DNA of 64,000 bases, taken from the NCBI GenBank assembly GCA_029582265.1, contig CM055828.1:4695402-4759401 (forward strand), given 5' to 3'. The notes under the pieces were generated by a model. It made no database searches and was not told the origin of the DNA. It saw only the letters and a program-made list of their open reading frames with translations. The DNA is from Zoroaster sp. YZ-2022. Lineage: Eukaryota; Echinodermata; Asteroidea; Forcipulatida; Zoroasteridae. Numbering within the stretch: position 1 is the stretch's first letter; the number at the start of each line of letters is the position of its first letter. A program made the position numbers and the translations under genes. Below are positions 1 to 13,000 of this stretch, in pieces.

Positions 1-169
1 CACAAATAATGGACTAATCCCACCGTCACATGTTCGACGTAGGCGCCAGGTAGGCATGTTCCGTTTGATCTGTGATGTGCCGCCCCTATTCTTCAGCGAC
101 GGTTATCACATGCATCATTTTGGTGCATATTGGTAGGATTCGTCCATTATTTTGTGGATAAGGGAGTAG

Positions 170-715
170 ATTTATCAAATCATTCAATCTGCTTTTCTTC
201 AAGCGCAAAACAGACTTGTCCACTTTCAGACCACTGTTGAGAAAACGTTCGATCTGCTTTTCGGGAAGCAGGAAAGCAGAAAAATGGATTCGTCCAAAAC
301 GTTTGTTCTACTTTTCGGGTTGTGGGAAACCAGAAAAGCAGATGTCCACTTTTAGGCCACTGTGTGACCATGGAGGCCTTCCTCCATGGTGTGACAAAAC
401 GTCTAATCTGCTTTTCAGCTGGTAGAAAGGTAGAAAAATTGATTTGTCCAAAACGTTCGATCTACTTTTTGGGTTGTAGGAAACCGGAAAATCAGATGTC
501 CACTTTTTGACCGCCAGTGTAGGTGAACAAGTAAAATCTGCTTTTCTTGAAACTGAAAAACAGAAAAGTAGAAAAATGGATATTACCAAAATGTTCAATC
601 TACTTTTTAGGTGGAAGAAAAGCAGAAAAGTAGAAAAATGCACTAGCCAACAACGTTCAATCTGCTTTTTCATTATTTAGAAAGCTGAAAAGCAGATGTC
701 CACTTTTCGACCTCC
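170..715. repeat. Degenerate tandem array, hairpin-rich
   Basis: At least six copies of a word like AAACGTTCGATCTGCTTTT start near 241, 296, 395, 450, 588 and 650, alternating with AGCAGATGTCCACTTTT. Each unit has a small imperfect inverted repeat (CTGCTTTT against AAAAGCAG). A perfect CCATGGAGG palindrome sits at 368-389. The array ends about 280 bp before the catalase start codon. Open frames inside it only reflect the repeat. Confidence 0.75.
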
Positions 716-851
716 ATATATAATAACATATTGCTGAGCATTCAATTAGTCTGTTGCAAAGTTCGGTACCCAGACTCCGTGTGTCATATGCATTGGGCCT
801 TACTTGCTTTTTTTAGTTTTATAAACGGGTACGGTACAAGGTCATATTGAT

Positions 852-858
852 TATAAAT
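852..858 (+). promoter_or_regulatory. Possible catalase TATA-like box
   Basis: TATAAAT lies about 135 bases before the catalase start codon and is the only such motif in the proximal upstream region. Position is plausible for a promoter, but AT-rich DNA gives chance matches. Confidence 0.25.
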
Positions 859-992
859 ACAACGTAAACACAATACAAATGCAGTTCTTTTGGATTGTGA
901 CTGTTGTGGGGGTTAGACGTGTGTAGCTTGTTACTCGCATAGTCTATAGAATTGGCAGCATTTCCTGACGTTTTCGAAAATCATCGAGCATC

Positions 993-1046
993 ATGGCTGA
1001 GAGAGACAAGGCGACGAATCAGATGGAGGAGAACAAGGCGTTGCTG
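993..1046 (+). CDS. CAT: Catalase exon 1 (residues 1-18)
   Basis: Starts at ATG in the context catcATGG and encodes [18 protein letters not shown], followed by the donor GTAAGT, phase 0. It is the variable N-terminal arm. The start is chosen because the frame joins exon 2 exactly and gives residue numbering three behind human throughout. Confidence 0.9.
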
Positions 1047-4000
1047 GTAAGTTGCGGAAGAACATGGGGATAAATGGATACAAAATTGTCAACTTAACCC
1101 TATTATTAATTCGTCGCATTTTTCTCATACAGTAGTAATAGTAATACTAGTGACGAATCGGAAAAAAAGTGCGTTACGAGTAAATCATGCTTTAAGTCGG
1201 ACACGTTTTCGCTGTTGTTAGTGTTTTGCTTTATTTTTCAAAAAAAAAAACACATTTCGTTTTATCATCCAAGTGTTAATAAGTACCTGGTTGGTAATTT
1301 ACTGTGTTTACTTTGTTTAAAATGTTGATTTTTCTATGTGTAATGATGGCTTGAACTTATTCGTCACTATGAAAAAAAATGTGGTCGCCTATTTGTCACT
1401 TCAGCGCACGCATAGCGTATAGGCCTATACTTACTCGTCACTATGTAAAAAACAAAAAAGTGCCGCCAGCACTTATTCGTCACCCATGTGTTTGTACATG
1501 TTTGTATGTGTACATAATCTATAAGGCCAATATTACCAATATAAGTATCGACAAACGAATACACTGCCTAACGATGTAAATACCTTAGATCCATGGTTTT
1601 TCTTTGTCTTGCATTGCAAAACAAGCTAAACACTTGATGTTTTCTACAGATTACGCTGCTCAATCTGTCCGTGGTTATAGCTGGTACCAGCCGTCCGCGC
1701 ACTGTAATATTGTATGCGTACAAAGATACAGTGGTTACCAACCGGTTAAACGGATTTGTCACTATGAAAAAAAAACGTATGACTTTGTTGCTTATTCGCC
1801 GCATAGGGGATCTCTATAACTCTAAAACCAGACAGAATTATGGTTTAAAACCTTCACAGATGAAATTAGACACTCAAAGAACCCCAGAACTGCAAAAACC
1901 CGGATTTCACAAAAAATGCCGATTCGTCAGTATGATAAAAATGTGACGAATTGATTGTAAGAACAATGAGGAATCAATAGGGGAAAAAAATGTAGCATAC
2001 AACTGCCACTTGCCTACTCCATGATATGACAAATATCACAGATTTCCCTTTAAAAGATGATACAGTACCGACACACTTAAGGAGAGGAAAGGGTAGTCAA
2101 GTGTAGTCATTGGAAATGATATTTTGGGAGATTTTGAGCAATGAGTGTATGCACATCCAATAAGATGTTGGCCACTGTGTTGTCTACTGTAATCACATGC
2201 CTTGACTTTCACTTAAGTTTGTGCACAAGTGACGGTTGGTTTCGACATTCTTTCCCAATAGTAAACATGTAATGTTAGTTATATTGCAAAATAATCTAGG
2301 CCTACTCCTTAATTGACACAAAAAACTAAAACAAACTAGACTTGTTTATGAAGTTTTAGTAACTAGTAAGAACATGGTGGTTATTATTAGGGAAGATATC
2401 TACAGTAATTTGCATTCCATTAGAGTACATCTAGGGAATTGTTACATCATCCCAAGTGAATGTTGAGCAATAAACAATATGAATACTGTAACAATAGCCA
2501 CTTTTGTCAAACTGAAAGGTTGTGGGACTTTTGCTTAATCTTTTTTTTTCTGTCGGAATAAATTCTAAATTCAAATACAGAATTTGATGAGCTTAAAAAT
2601 AACCGGCAATGTACAACATTGATATTGCTGTTACTGTATTTACTAAAATGTTCAAAGTTTTACCTTACTTGGTGCCATGCTTGGTGTCAAGTTGATGATG
2701 ATTAAAAAAAACATTAAAAAAAACATTTCCTCTATATTCTCTTAAAAGTTTCTCAGTTTGGTTGTGTAATGTATACTTGATTCAAAGAAAGTAAGCATAC
2801 TTTTTAAAGTGCTCAGTTTTGCCAAAATTTTAAATGTTGTACCTTCCCTTTAATTTTGATAAGGTTTTTGGCACATTTTTAGACTTTGACCCCCCCCCCC
2901 CCAATTATGGTCCCTGGATGAGACACAAATGACAAGATTTTGAAGAGAGATACACAGCTCCCAGCAGATTAGCTACATGTAGGATGATCCCAGGATGATC
3001 CTGACGTGTCAGTAATTGATAGAATCAACCTAGCTACCAGCACATCTATGAACCTTGAATATGGTGAAATTCCTGCATTAATTTGCAGTTATCAATGCCC
3101 AGGTAATAAACAGTGCCCATCTGTGACCATCAAACTGAATAATTAGCTAGTTTACATGTCAAATTTAGTAAAATGTCTATTGAGGCTTATCCGGGTATCC
3201 GGATACCTGACCGAAAATGTTATTACCCGGTTCTATTTTTCGGTTCCAATTACCCGGTTCCAATTACCCGGTTCCAATTACTCGGTTCCAATTACCCGTA
3301 AACAACTTGAAAATTTTGACTGAACATCTTAGCCACACAAATGGAAGTCTACGATTTTTGGGGATGCTACAAGTTTTTTTTTTTTAACCCTCCTATGCCC
3401 AGGCTGAAATTTGGCCCAGTCAGCACGGCACTCAGTCACTTGAGTATTTTTGGTTGCATTGCCAATTAGTAGGTCAAACCACAGTCACACAGAGCTGTGT
3501 ACAAATGTACATGTACATGTACCGTCGAGTGGTTTTGGTTTGACCTATCCTAGCCACATGTCAATGGGTTGGGAGTTACATACAAATTTTGAGTGTATTT
3601 GAGTGCACTGCACAAAGTCAATGGGTTAAGAGAGACATATTTTGAGTGTCTTTGAGTGTTAAACCTATAGGAGGGTTAATATAGAGGCAGGAAATTAATT
3701 TTATTACAGTAACACATTTATTACTCTAATAAAACAAGAGAATCTTGTGTTCATATTGGTTAGTTTATACATTCGGGAGTATTAATGTGTTTTTAATATA
3801 GTTTATGGGGACCCGGGTATCCAAAGATTTCCAATTTTAGTTATCCGGTTCCTGAAGTAACCGAAAACGCACAGCAGTAATGTCTATAATGTTTGTATGC
3901 ATCTGTACTTCAAGAATCAGGGAATCTGAGATCTATACAAAACCCACCTGTGAATTTTTCAGCTTATTTCATTGTTTTGTTAACGAGAAATTAGTGAAAA

Positions 4001-7000
4001 TGTATTCAGATTGTTCGTATTCATTCCAGTGTGGAATTTCTGTCTTCGGATGACAGAAATTCATTTAAGAATTTAAAAAAAAATCATAGCAACTTAGACA
4101 GAAGGGATGTTTGAACATCAACTTAAAGTTTAATGTGATTATTTGCTTTTGTGGAGATTCATAGTGGCTTAAATTTAAGTTCAGGTATGATAAGCTTCAA
4201 ATCCTACAATTGTGGCATCCAGTTGAAAACTGTCACAGATTTTCAGCTGATATCCTTTTTCAGTTTGCCCTGTGTAAATTGTTTGACTTTGTGACAATTG
4301 CATGCACAATGGTTGTCACGTTTTTAATCTGAGGTTAGTCAGTCAGCATTCTTGATTTGAATTCAGCCTTTCCTTTTTTTCATTGACCCTGTCTTGTTTA
4401 CTCAAAGGGGTGGTTCTATAGATCTTGTTTACAATACAATGTATGATTTGTAATACAATTGATGACCTTTGCAGCATGAATTCAGCATTGTATTTTTAAT
4501 ATTATGCTTTGGCACTGTAGTCTCTGAACAACTGTTTTGTGGTGCCAAGGCATTTGTACCTGGAAAAGGGACAAGGTTTTCTTTAACCCTAACTCCCTAG
4601 ACCCATTTGCTTACATTATATTTATAACCTGAATCCTCCAAAATCCTTCAGTAGTAAAGCAAGCACATGACATGTATGCACACATGTGTTTCTAATCTGT
4701 GATACATGTACATGGCTAGGGACCCTCCCTGCTTGCATGGAGCAATAAACGGTGTCCACTGACCTTGCAATCACTACAACAAACATGGATGTACATGTAC
4801 CATGGAAAGGCAAGTATGCCAAATAACTCAATCTTCCAAAATCCTTCACTTTAGCAAAGAGAATTTTGGAGGATTTGGGAAGGTTAGGGTTAATAGAAAA
4901 ACAACTTGCCTATTGGAACAATGAAGAAGCACCAATCCCAGAGTGCATGGTGCTATTTGCCTCCATTTCCTCTTCGAAATTTAAGGCCTTTTACTGGCCA
5001 ATTCTTTTTGAAAACTTCCATAAAACCTTCCAAATGTACAAAGTACAATTCAATATTTTATTCAAGAACACACCCACACATAGACATAAAAAGTAGGTAA
5101 AGTTTCCATTTAGTTACCTGTACATCATGGTGTTTTGCCAACATGAGACATCCCAACAGAAAATAAGATTATTTAAAATGTAACTGAGACGTGCATTGTC
5201 ATACCTGACCCTATTTATAAAAAGGTGTGTATGTTTATAGTAAGTTTGCATGATGTATACATGTATGTATGTCCCATGTAGCGTGAAGTTGACATTTAAC
5301 TTAATACATTGAATATATTTGTACCACAAAAAACAGAACAAAAGCACCTTGATGAACAAGGCGTACTGTATAATTTCCCAGCCACTACCAGTACAAAAAA
5401 TACAATGTAAGGTGGACTTGCAGTCACCATGACACTCTTTTTTTTTTTTGCAAACCAGTGAAATACGTGATACATGTATACACGGTTATTGGAACCAGTC
5501 CAAATTCCCCATACATAAAGTATGGTGTCTAAGAGAGGCCTCACAAATAGGGCAAACGTACATACCCCTAGATGTGAAAAAGTCATTTAAAACACAGCAT
5601 GGCAGATTTCCAATCGATCCAGCAATTTTGGCTGCAATTGGACATCATTTCATAGAAGGAAAAAAACCGAAAATTAGAAATGCCAACTCACCTCCGAGGT
5701 GAGGAGACTGAAACCAGAGACTTTTTTGGGCCTAAGAATGTAAGTGCATTATTAATAAAATGAAAATCTGTTTGGAAACCTGTGCTCTCAAAAACATTTG
5801 TCATTGACCTCTTGATCAATGGATGCCAGTCAGACCATAGGTCAGACCACACAATAGTCCTTGCGGACATGGATATATAGAATTAGAAAGCAATTACCAC
5901 TTAAAGATGCACACAGTGACTGAAAATTACTGGCTATTTTATGCAGCAGCAATGGTTATATGACCTTATCAAGTAGGGTATTATTTTCAGTCACTGAGTT
6001 AATCTAACACTAGCACTCCGATTCCATGCCCCTGTTGATCGTGATGATACATATAGATCCCTCCTACTATTGCTGCACTTTAGTGGGAAGTTGCTACAGA
6101 GATCAAAACCAGTCAACTGCCTGTTTTGACTGTTGACCCAAATGTGCACACAGGGGCTTTTATAACTGGTTTTGACTCATTTTGAACATGCTGAACAATA
6201 CCAGACAATGCTTTACCAGTCAAAAACAGTCGACTCATTTTGACCTGTAAATGTACTTACATGTACTACACATAAGGTTTGACAGTGTTTGACTTTTAAG
6301 TGCACGAGATGTACCTTGGGAAGTATTTCAAAACTTTTGACTGATTTTGACCCTTGTAGTAGTAGGAGGGTTAAAGGGAAAGTATACCATTTTTATTTTT
6401 ATTAATTGTTTAAACCTTGTTTTCATTCTATAAACATTTCAATACAGCTTGTTATCAAAATACTTAGGACTTATTTTCAAAACAGACACTGCCTGTAGTC
6501 AATGTGTTCATAACGTTTGATTTAAAATCTGGTGGTTGATGTAATTCGTCCATGACATTCTAGAAAACAGGAAGTGATTTCAGTACAGCAATTCCTGATG
6601 AAAATCCAATAAATAAAACTTACATTACCTGTCACCGAGCTGTATGCTCTTCCTATGTACATGCATGAATATGGCAACTTAATTCTTTCATGCACTGTAC
6701 ATTGTTTAGGATCAAATCATGAATTCCAAAAGAGTCGGACGCTCGTGGACAGGTTAATTGAGGATCGGGAGACTTTTAGTAGAGAATTTTGTTCATGAGA
6801 TGAGTGCATGGCAAGATTTTGTTTGTGTACGAGTTTGAGTACAAAGATAGAAAACTGTACAAATACATGTACGAAGATAACATTTACGTAACTCAGGGAT
6901 TCAGCAACCGGCTGATTCTTAAAAATATGAGTCAAAATTTGAATACCTCGGATGGCTGCCACAAATTCAAGATGGCTGCTCCCCAAAAAAGAAAATTTGC

Positions 7001-10000
7001 GTTTGTATGTATACATATGTATATTTCATGTCTAATACTGTAATAGCCTTGATATTCAATGCTTTGGCAATTACCCAAAAAGAAACTGGACAAATTATTA
7101 TTGATTCTTTTTCTTTTTTTTAGGTGTGTATTTTTTTAAACACAGTATTGAATATATATATATAATATACAAAAGAATTAAGAAAACAAACCAATTGATT
7201 TCTTGATCATAATTGCTTAAAATGCAGTTTTATACATTGTACATGTACATAATTAAATCATCAAATCTCAGAAAACGTTCCCTACCGAACTATCTATCAT
7301 TTTTGTGGACATGTTACGGGAAATACAACATTTAATTTGTTTGGCCTTTTAAGATCTAGTGTTACACTAGCACACAGACAAACAAGTTGTCCATTGGATA
7401 TCCCTGGTTTAAACATTATCGTGGCTGATTTCTGCAATGTTAAAAAACCAACCTTTGGAACTGATATTTTAAGGAGGAAAAACCCCAAAATGAACAATAC
7501 TGGGCATAGAAATTATGATTCGGTACTAAAGCATCGTATTAGCCAGCAATACGTTTTGAGTGTCTTTTGGACACCCTGTTTACTAAATGGATAACCGTAT
7601 TTTATTTGTAAAATATACTACTCAAAACAATTTAGGGAACACCGGAATAATCTCAGTTAAAGCAAGATCATTTATTTCAGATAAACACAATGTTTCACAG
7701 AATTGATGAGAAACAACTGCACAATGAAACAGATGATAAAGGATGCATGTAGTGATTACACATGTCATGACATGACTACTGAAAGAGAGAGGGGGTTGCA
7801 AATGAAAATCCCGGTTCACGGAACATTTCAACATGGCCCAAACCTATTTGATGTTAAAAATCCGGTGTTCCCTAAATTGTTTTGAGTAGTATACATGCAA
7901 ATGTACATGTATTTGAAGATAAACATTTGGAAACCCAGTTTTTCAAAGAATAACAAATTACGACATCTTATTTTCTAATCCTGGCTGTATACACTGTATA
8001 AAGTATACATGTGTATGTAACATAATGATAACCTGAAATTTGCCCTATAAATGTAGCTCTTCTACATTGTACATGCATACATGTATGTACAGTGTACATG
8101 TATGTAGATGTTATGAAACTTATGAACAGAAATATAATTTTGAAAGTACAGCAATAAACAGGAACTTGACTATGACATTACAGAGTGACCTATAATATAC
8201 ATGTAGGGTGTCAGTTGCAGTTTGTGAACTCTTTCGTAACATTGAAATGCAATGTCATCGTGACCTTTCAGTGAGTCAGCACAACTTGACAGATAATTTA
8301 TTGGCAAACTACATCATGTATAAACTGTACAGTGCCAACACTTTCAGGGAAAAGGGGAGGGGCTAAATATCCTTCACTTATAAATGGAAAGAATATTGGC
8401 TATGTTGACAAAACTGCTTAATAAATATATATTTTGTCATTGGAACATTGATCAGATCCTTTTGGAAAGGAAAACGAATACTTTGGATTGAGATATTTCA
8501 CAAGATAGTTTTTCGAAGTTCAGTTTAATACTTATTACTAACCGTGGTTTATTTTTTTTTCAAATGAATTTATGACGGGACTCACAATAAATTCTTTTCG
8601 AGACATATTTACTGTAAAATTATGCTTCTTGTGATTATTTTGAAAAATGTGTCAATTTGTTTTCCTTTCCACACGTAAAATAAGCAGTGTACCGAATCCA
8701 GATTTTAAAAAAGAAAAGAAAATTGTCAGTCCGTGCTGTTAGCAATAATTATATTGTAAGTTTTTTCTTGTTTTTGAACACTAGTCCCCCTGGACTACTA
8801 GCAGATATACTACTGAGCTGCAGTGTTCTAGCCAGGATGAAATTATAGCGTAGGGGCATTTGTACGACACGAATCTGCGAGCGCGTAGCGCGAAGCCACA
8901 ACGACGTGGGGTCCGGGGCCCGCTTAAGGGCCCTAGGATTCTTGGGAAACTTTTAGGTTGTAGATGCTCTCTGGTGCAATCTGAGGCTATTTTGGGGCAT
9001 ATTGCATAATATAATTTGTCACACAAAACCATATATTTTTAGACATAAAAATATTTCTTGCTTTTCAATTGGTAGGTTTTAACATGTTTACATGTGCACA
9101 TGTAATTCTGTCACATTTTCTCAAGTAATATCAAACCCATTTTAAATTTAAAATGGAGTAGGCCTACAGGACTCATGTTGTTATTGTTTTAATTATTGTT
9201 TTATTCACTTTACATTGGATTGTTGTTAGTAATTGTAGCTTAAAACGTGTGACTAAAGTTAATCGTTTTTATCAATAATTCAAAGCCAGATATGATCAAA
9301 AAAATTCCATACAATACATTACAATGTATGCCTTGACTTATGCCTACTTTAAATTAAACTTCACAAAACTATAAATAAAATGGTTCTTACAAACAAAACC
9401 CTGCTGTGCAAGCTTCACCCAAATAGTTTCATAAAGTATTTTATTGGACAGCAGGTAAGAGCTCTATATTCTAAGTCCACAGTTATTGAGTAAATTTAAA
9501 AAAAGCTCAGCGAAGTTTTTAAAAAACATAGGCCAGCTGTAAAGACTCCTTAGAATTATCCTGGCTCCAGTCTGTTCAAAGTATTTTAAAAGAAAAAGAA
9601 ACAAGACAACCTAATCAAAAAGACACAATTTCTGGGTCACAAGTTCACATCAAAGAACTGTCTGCCGACTTTGGAATGTTGAATGTATCAATTTGGGATT
9701 AGAGCCAAGACAAGAGTTGGGGCTATTGTTCACTTGACAATGACTGACCAGTTGTGGTTTTACACTCCCAGACCAGGTGACATCAACCTCTGGGACCTGG
9801 TTCTTGGCTGGTTTCCAAGCTATATAACTATACATGTATGAAACAACATCCCAGGATACCAGTATACATTCTCCCAAGGCTAAAGTAGCGCGAGTGAGTG
9901 ATCCGACTGTTGGCAGAAATGCGTCTTCAGTTGTTTCAAAGCCTAAAATTTAAAACAATAAATCTAGACCTACTTAAAAAAATTATGACTGGTTGGAGCA

Positions 10001-13000
10001 GAATGGTGACATCTATTTATTCGACTGAGAGCAAACTATTGGTGATTTTTTTTACCTGGGAAAAGTTTCAGAAATCTCTGACATGTTTTGTTTTGTGGAA
10101 TTAAATTCTGTGGATTATACCTGTGGCGGAGAATCTCAGCTCAGAAATAATGCTTTCAGCATTAAATAAATAGTGGTCGGGTATGTAAATTAAGAAGAAA
10201 AACAGTTTTAGAAAGTGTTTACCATTACTCCTGATTTAAAAGGGTGCAATTGTGCTATACGCCCGCCTACTGAACGTATCCTGGGGACCGGGAATAGCCG
10301 ATTTAAGTCTTGCATTTCCGATTTTCGTTTTTTTAATTTTTATTCTTAATTTATTAATTCTTAATTTACAAAACAAAAATATGTCAGCTGTTGTTGTTTT
10401 TTTTTTTTTTTTTAACTTTCACTCAAAACAAATTTCTGACAGTAGATTTTGTTTCAGAAATAATTATTTGAGAAAACATGTCATAGCATGATCATTCATA
10501 GTAACTCACGACAGACACTTTTTATAGACTTCACTTTTGCGGCGTTTGCCTGGCACGTGGGTACCCCGCTCATCTGGTTTTTGCCTAAGCAGTGTGGTAG
10601 CGGAACCAGTGTCAATGTGTTTAGGGTTGAATGTAAATAGATCGCGGGCGGCCGCGTAGTTGCAAATGCGATGCATCAAACACATTCTCTTGAAAAGAAA
10701 CAAAGTTGCCGGCCAATTAAAATGTATCAATAAAGCTTCCTACAAGATGAAATAAATCCCTCAGTGGCAACAAATTATTGTTGTTCACAATTAGTTCTCG
10801 AACTGAACAAAGGAAATTTTGGGGTGTTTTTTTTTCTCCATGGAATAAATTATAGCGTATCGATAGCGTATCGGCCGATTTATAGCGTATCGGCATTTTT
10901 TTATAGCGTATCGGCCCGATACGCTATTGTATGCCTGGCTAGAACACTGCTGAGCTGGTAGTAATTTCAACTTTCTGGCTCTTAGTCACTTTGTTAGAAA
11001 CATCTCAAGGTCATGCCAAGAAGAAAAACGGACACAAAATTGCCAAAATGGGTTTAAAATATGGTGTCCAACAAAATTTTAGTTGCTTAATTTCTGGAAC
11101 GGCCCACTTTCTTTTCCCTTGATCAAAAGTTGATCACGTTTCTTGTAAAATGCTTTCTTTACTTTTAACCCTCCTACTTTAGCTGAACTTTATTGGCAAG
11201 TAGTTATAGTGGTCAAAACCAGTCAACTGTCTTTTTTTACTGTTGACCCAAATGTGCACACATGGGTATTTTTGACTGGTTTTGACTGTCATTTTGACCA
11301 CCTTGAACAATACAAGACCATGCTTTTACCAGTCAAAAACGGTCAACTCATTTTGACCTGTAAATGTACTTACTACATGTAAGATTTGACAGTGTTCAAC
11401 TTTTAAGTGCATTAGATATACCTTGGCAAATATATCACCATTTTGACTAATTTTGACCCTTGCAGTCACAGAAGGATTAACAAAGGGACAGTATCGTTAT
11501 CAGTTTCAACAGGGCATGGAATCAGTGTCCGAGTGTAAGATGAACACAGTAACTAAAAATGACTGGCTTATTTATGCAGCAGCAATGGTAATATGACCTT
11601 ATCATCATGTGGAGTATTATTTTCAGTCACAAAGTTAATCTAAACACTAGCACTGCCCTGTTTATCCTGACGATATTGTCCCTTTTAAGTTAAGAGTATT
11701 TTGTTTCAAAACCTCTCCACCAAATAAATGTCTATCCTATTTTTATTAGTGAAGTTTGCTTGTTATCAACAATGCATTAACCTTGACAACCCCAAGTCCA
11801 TCAAAATCCACCCCCTGGCTTCCCTTGATTTATAGTGGATTCAGTACTTTATAGTAGCCCAGCCAATTGAGCATGATTCCATGTGTACCAAATCCATCAA
11901 ACTCTACCAGCTGGTACATTTACCTACATAACAATAATAATAATAATAATAATAATGTGTGGACTTACACTGTATATAGCGCACGTATCCACCAACTAAG
12001 TGGTGCTCAAGGCGCATTCTTTTACGTGCATTACACAACACACGGGACCTACGGCTTTACGTCCCATCCGAAGGACGAAGCAATTATGGTTAAGTACCTT
12101 GCTCAAGGACACAAGTGTCACGACCGGGGCTCGAACCCACACCCTGCTGCTGGCAACACCAGAACTTGAGTTCGGTGCGCTAGACCGCTCGGCCACTTAC
12201 ACGTACATGTACATTGCACTGGTATCGGCCAAGTTTGACGCTCATAGCGCATTATTACCCCTGTCATCGGGCCAGTTATATCATTATATCCTAGAACCAT
12301 CTCAACTTCCTGGGTATGCAGCCCATGCTGCCAAATTGGTAGCACAACCAGCTTTATGATAAAACACAATTACCATCTCTGCCCTCACAGGTCCCCATTT
12401 ATACTCCTGGGTGAAGAGAAGCAATTATAGTTAAGTGTCTTGCTCAGGGACACAAGCACCACGGTTGCGGACAGGATTCAAACCCACATTCTGATGACCC
12501 GGCCATCAGAACACAAGGCTGATGCACTAAACCACTCGGCCATGGCACCCCAGGTAACAAGGGACACCTATCACAAAGCTTGCCCCAACCTGGTGGAATG
12601 ACCCAAATGACAACTGATTTGGTGATCCATACTTTTTTATTTTTTTAAATTTGTTTACCCCGGTACAATTGTCATTCATGAATAATGCCAACTTGTGATT
12701 TTCTCTCAGGACAAGATGCAGCGTCTTACCGCATCCTCTGGCATGCCCATCGACAACAAGCTTGCAACGATGACGGTAGGACCGCGAGGTCCGGTTCTCA
12801 TACAAGACTTTGTCTTCACTGATGAGATGTCTCACTTTGGACGCGAGAGGATTCCCGAACGTGTTGTGCATGCTAAGGGGGCAGGTTCGTCCTGAAAATT
12901 TATATCATTTGTTATTTCACCTCAAAATATGATAACATATTTCACATAATTATTGACATACATACATTGTAGTATACCCCAAAAATCAATATGCCATTTT

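Noticed and set aside
12160..12197. Functional tRNA-Leu or tRNA-Ser on the minus strand
   Set aside because: The A and B boxes are followed by a SINE body and (ATT)n tail, and the same head recurs in other copies.
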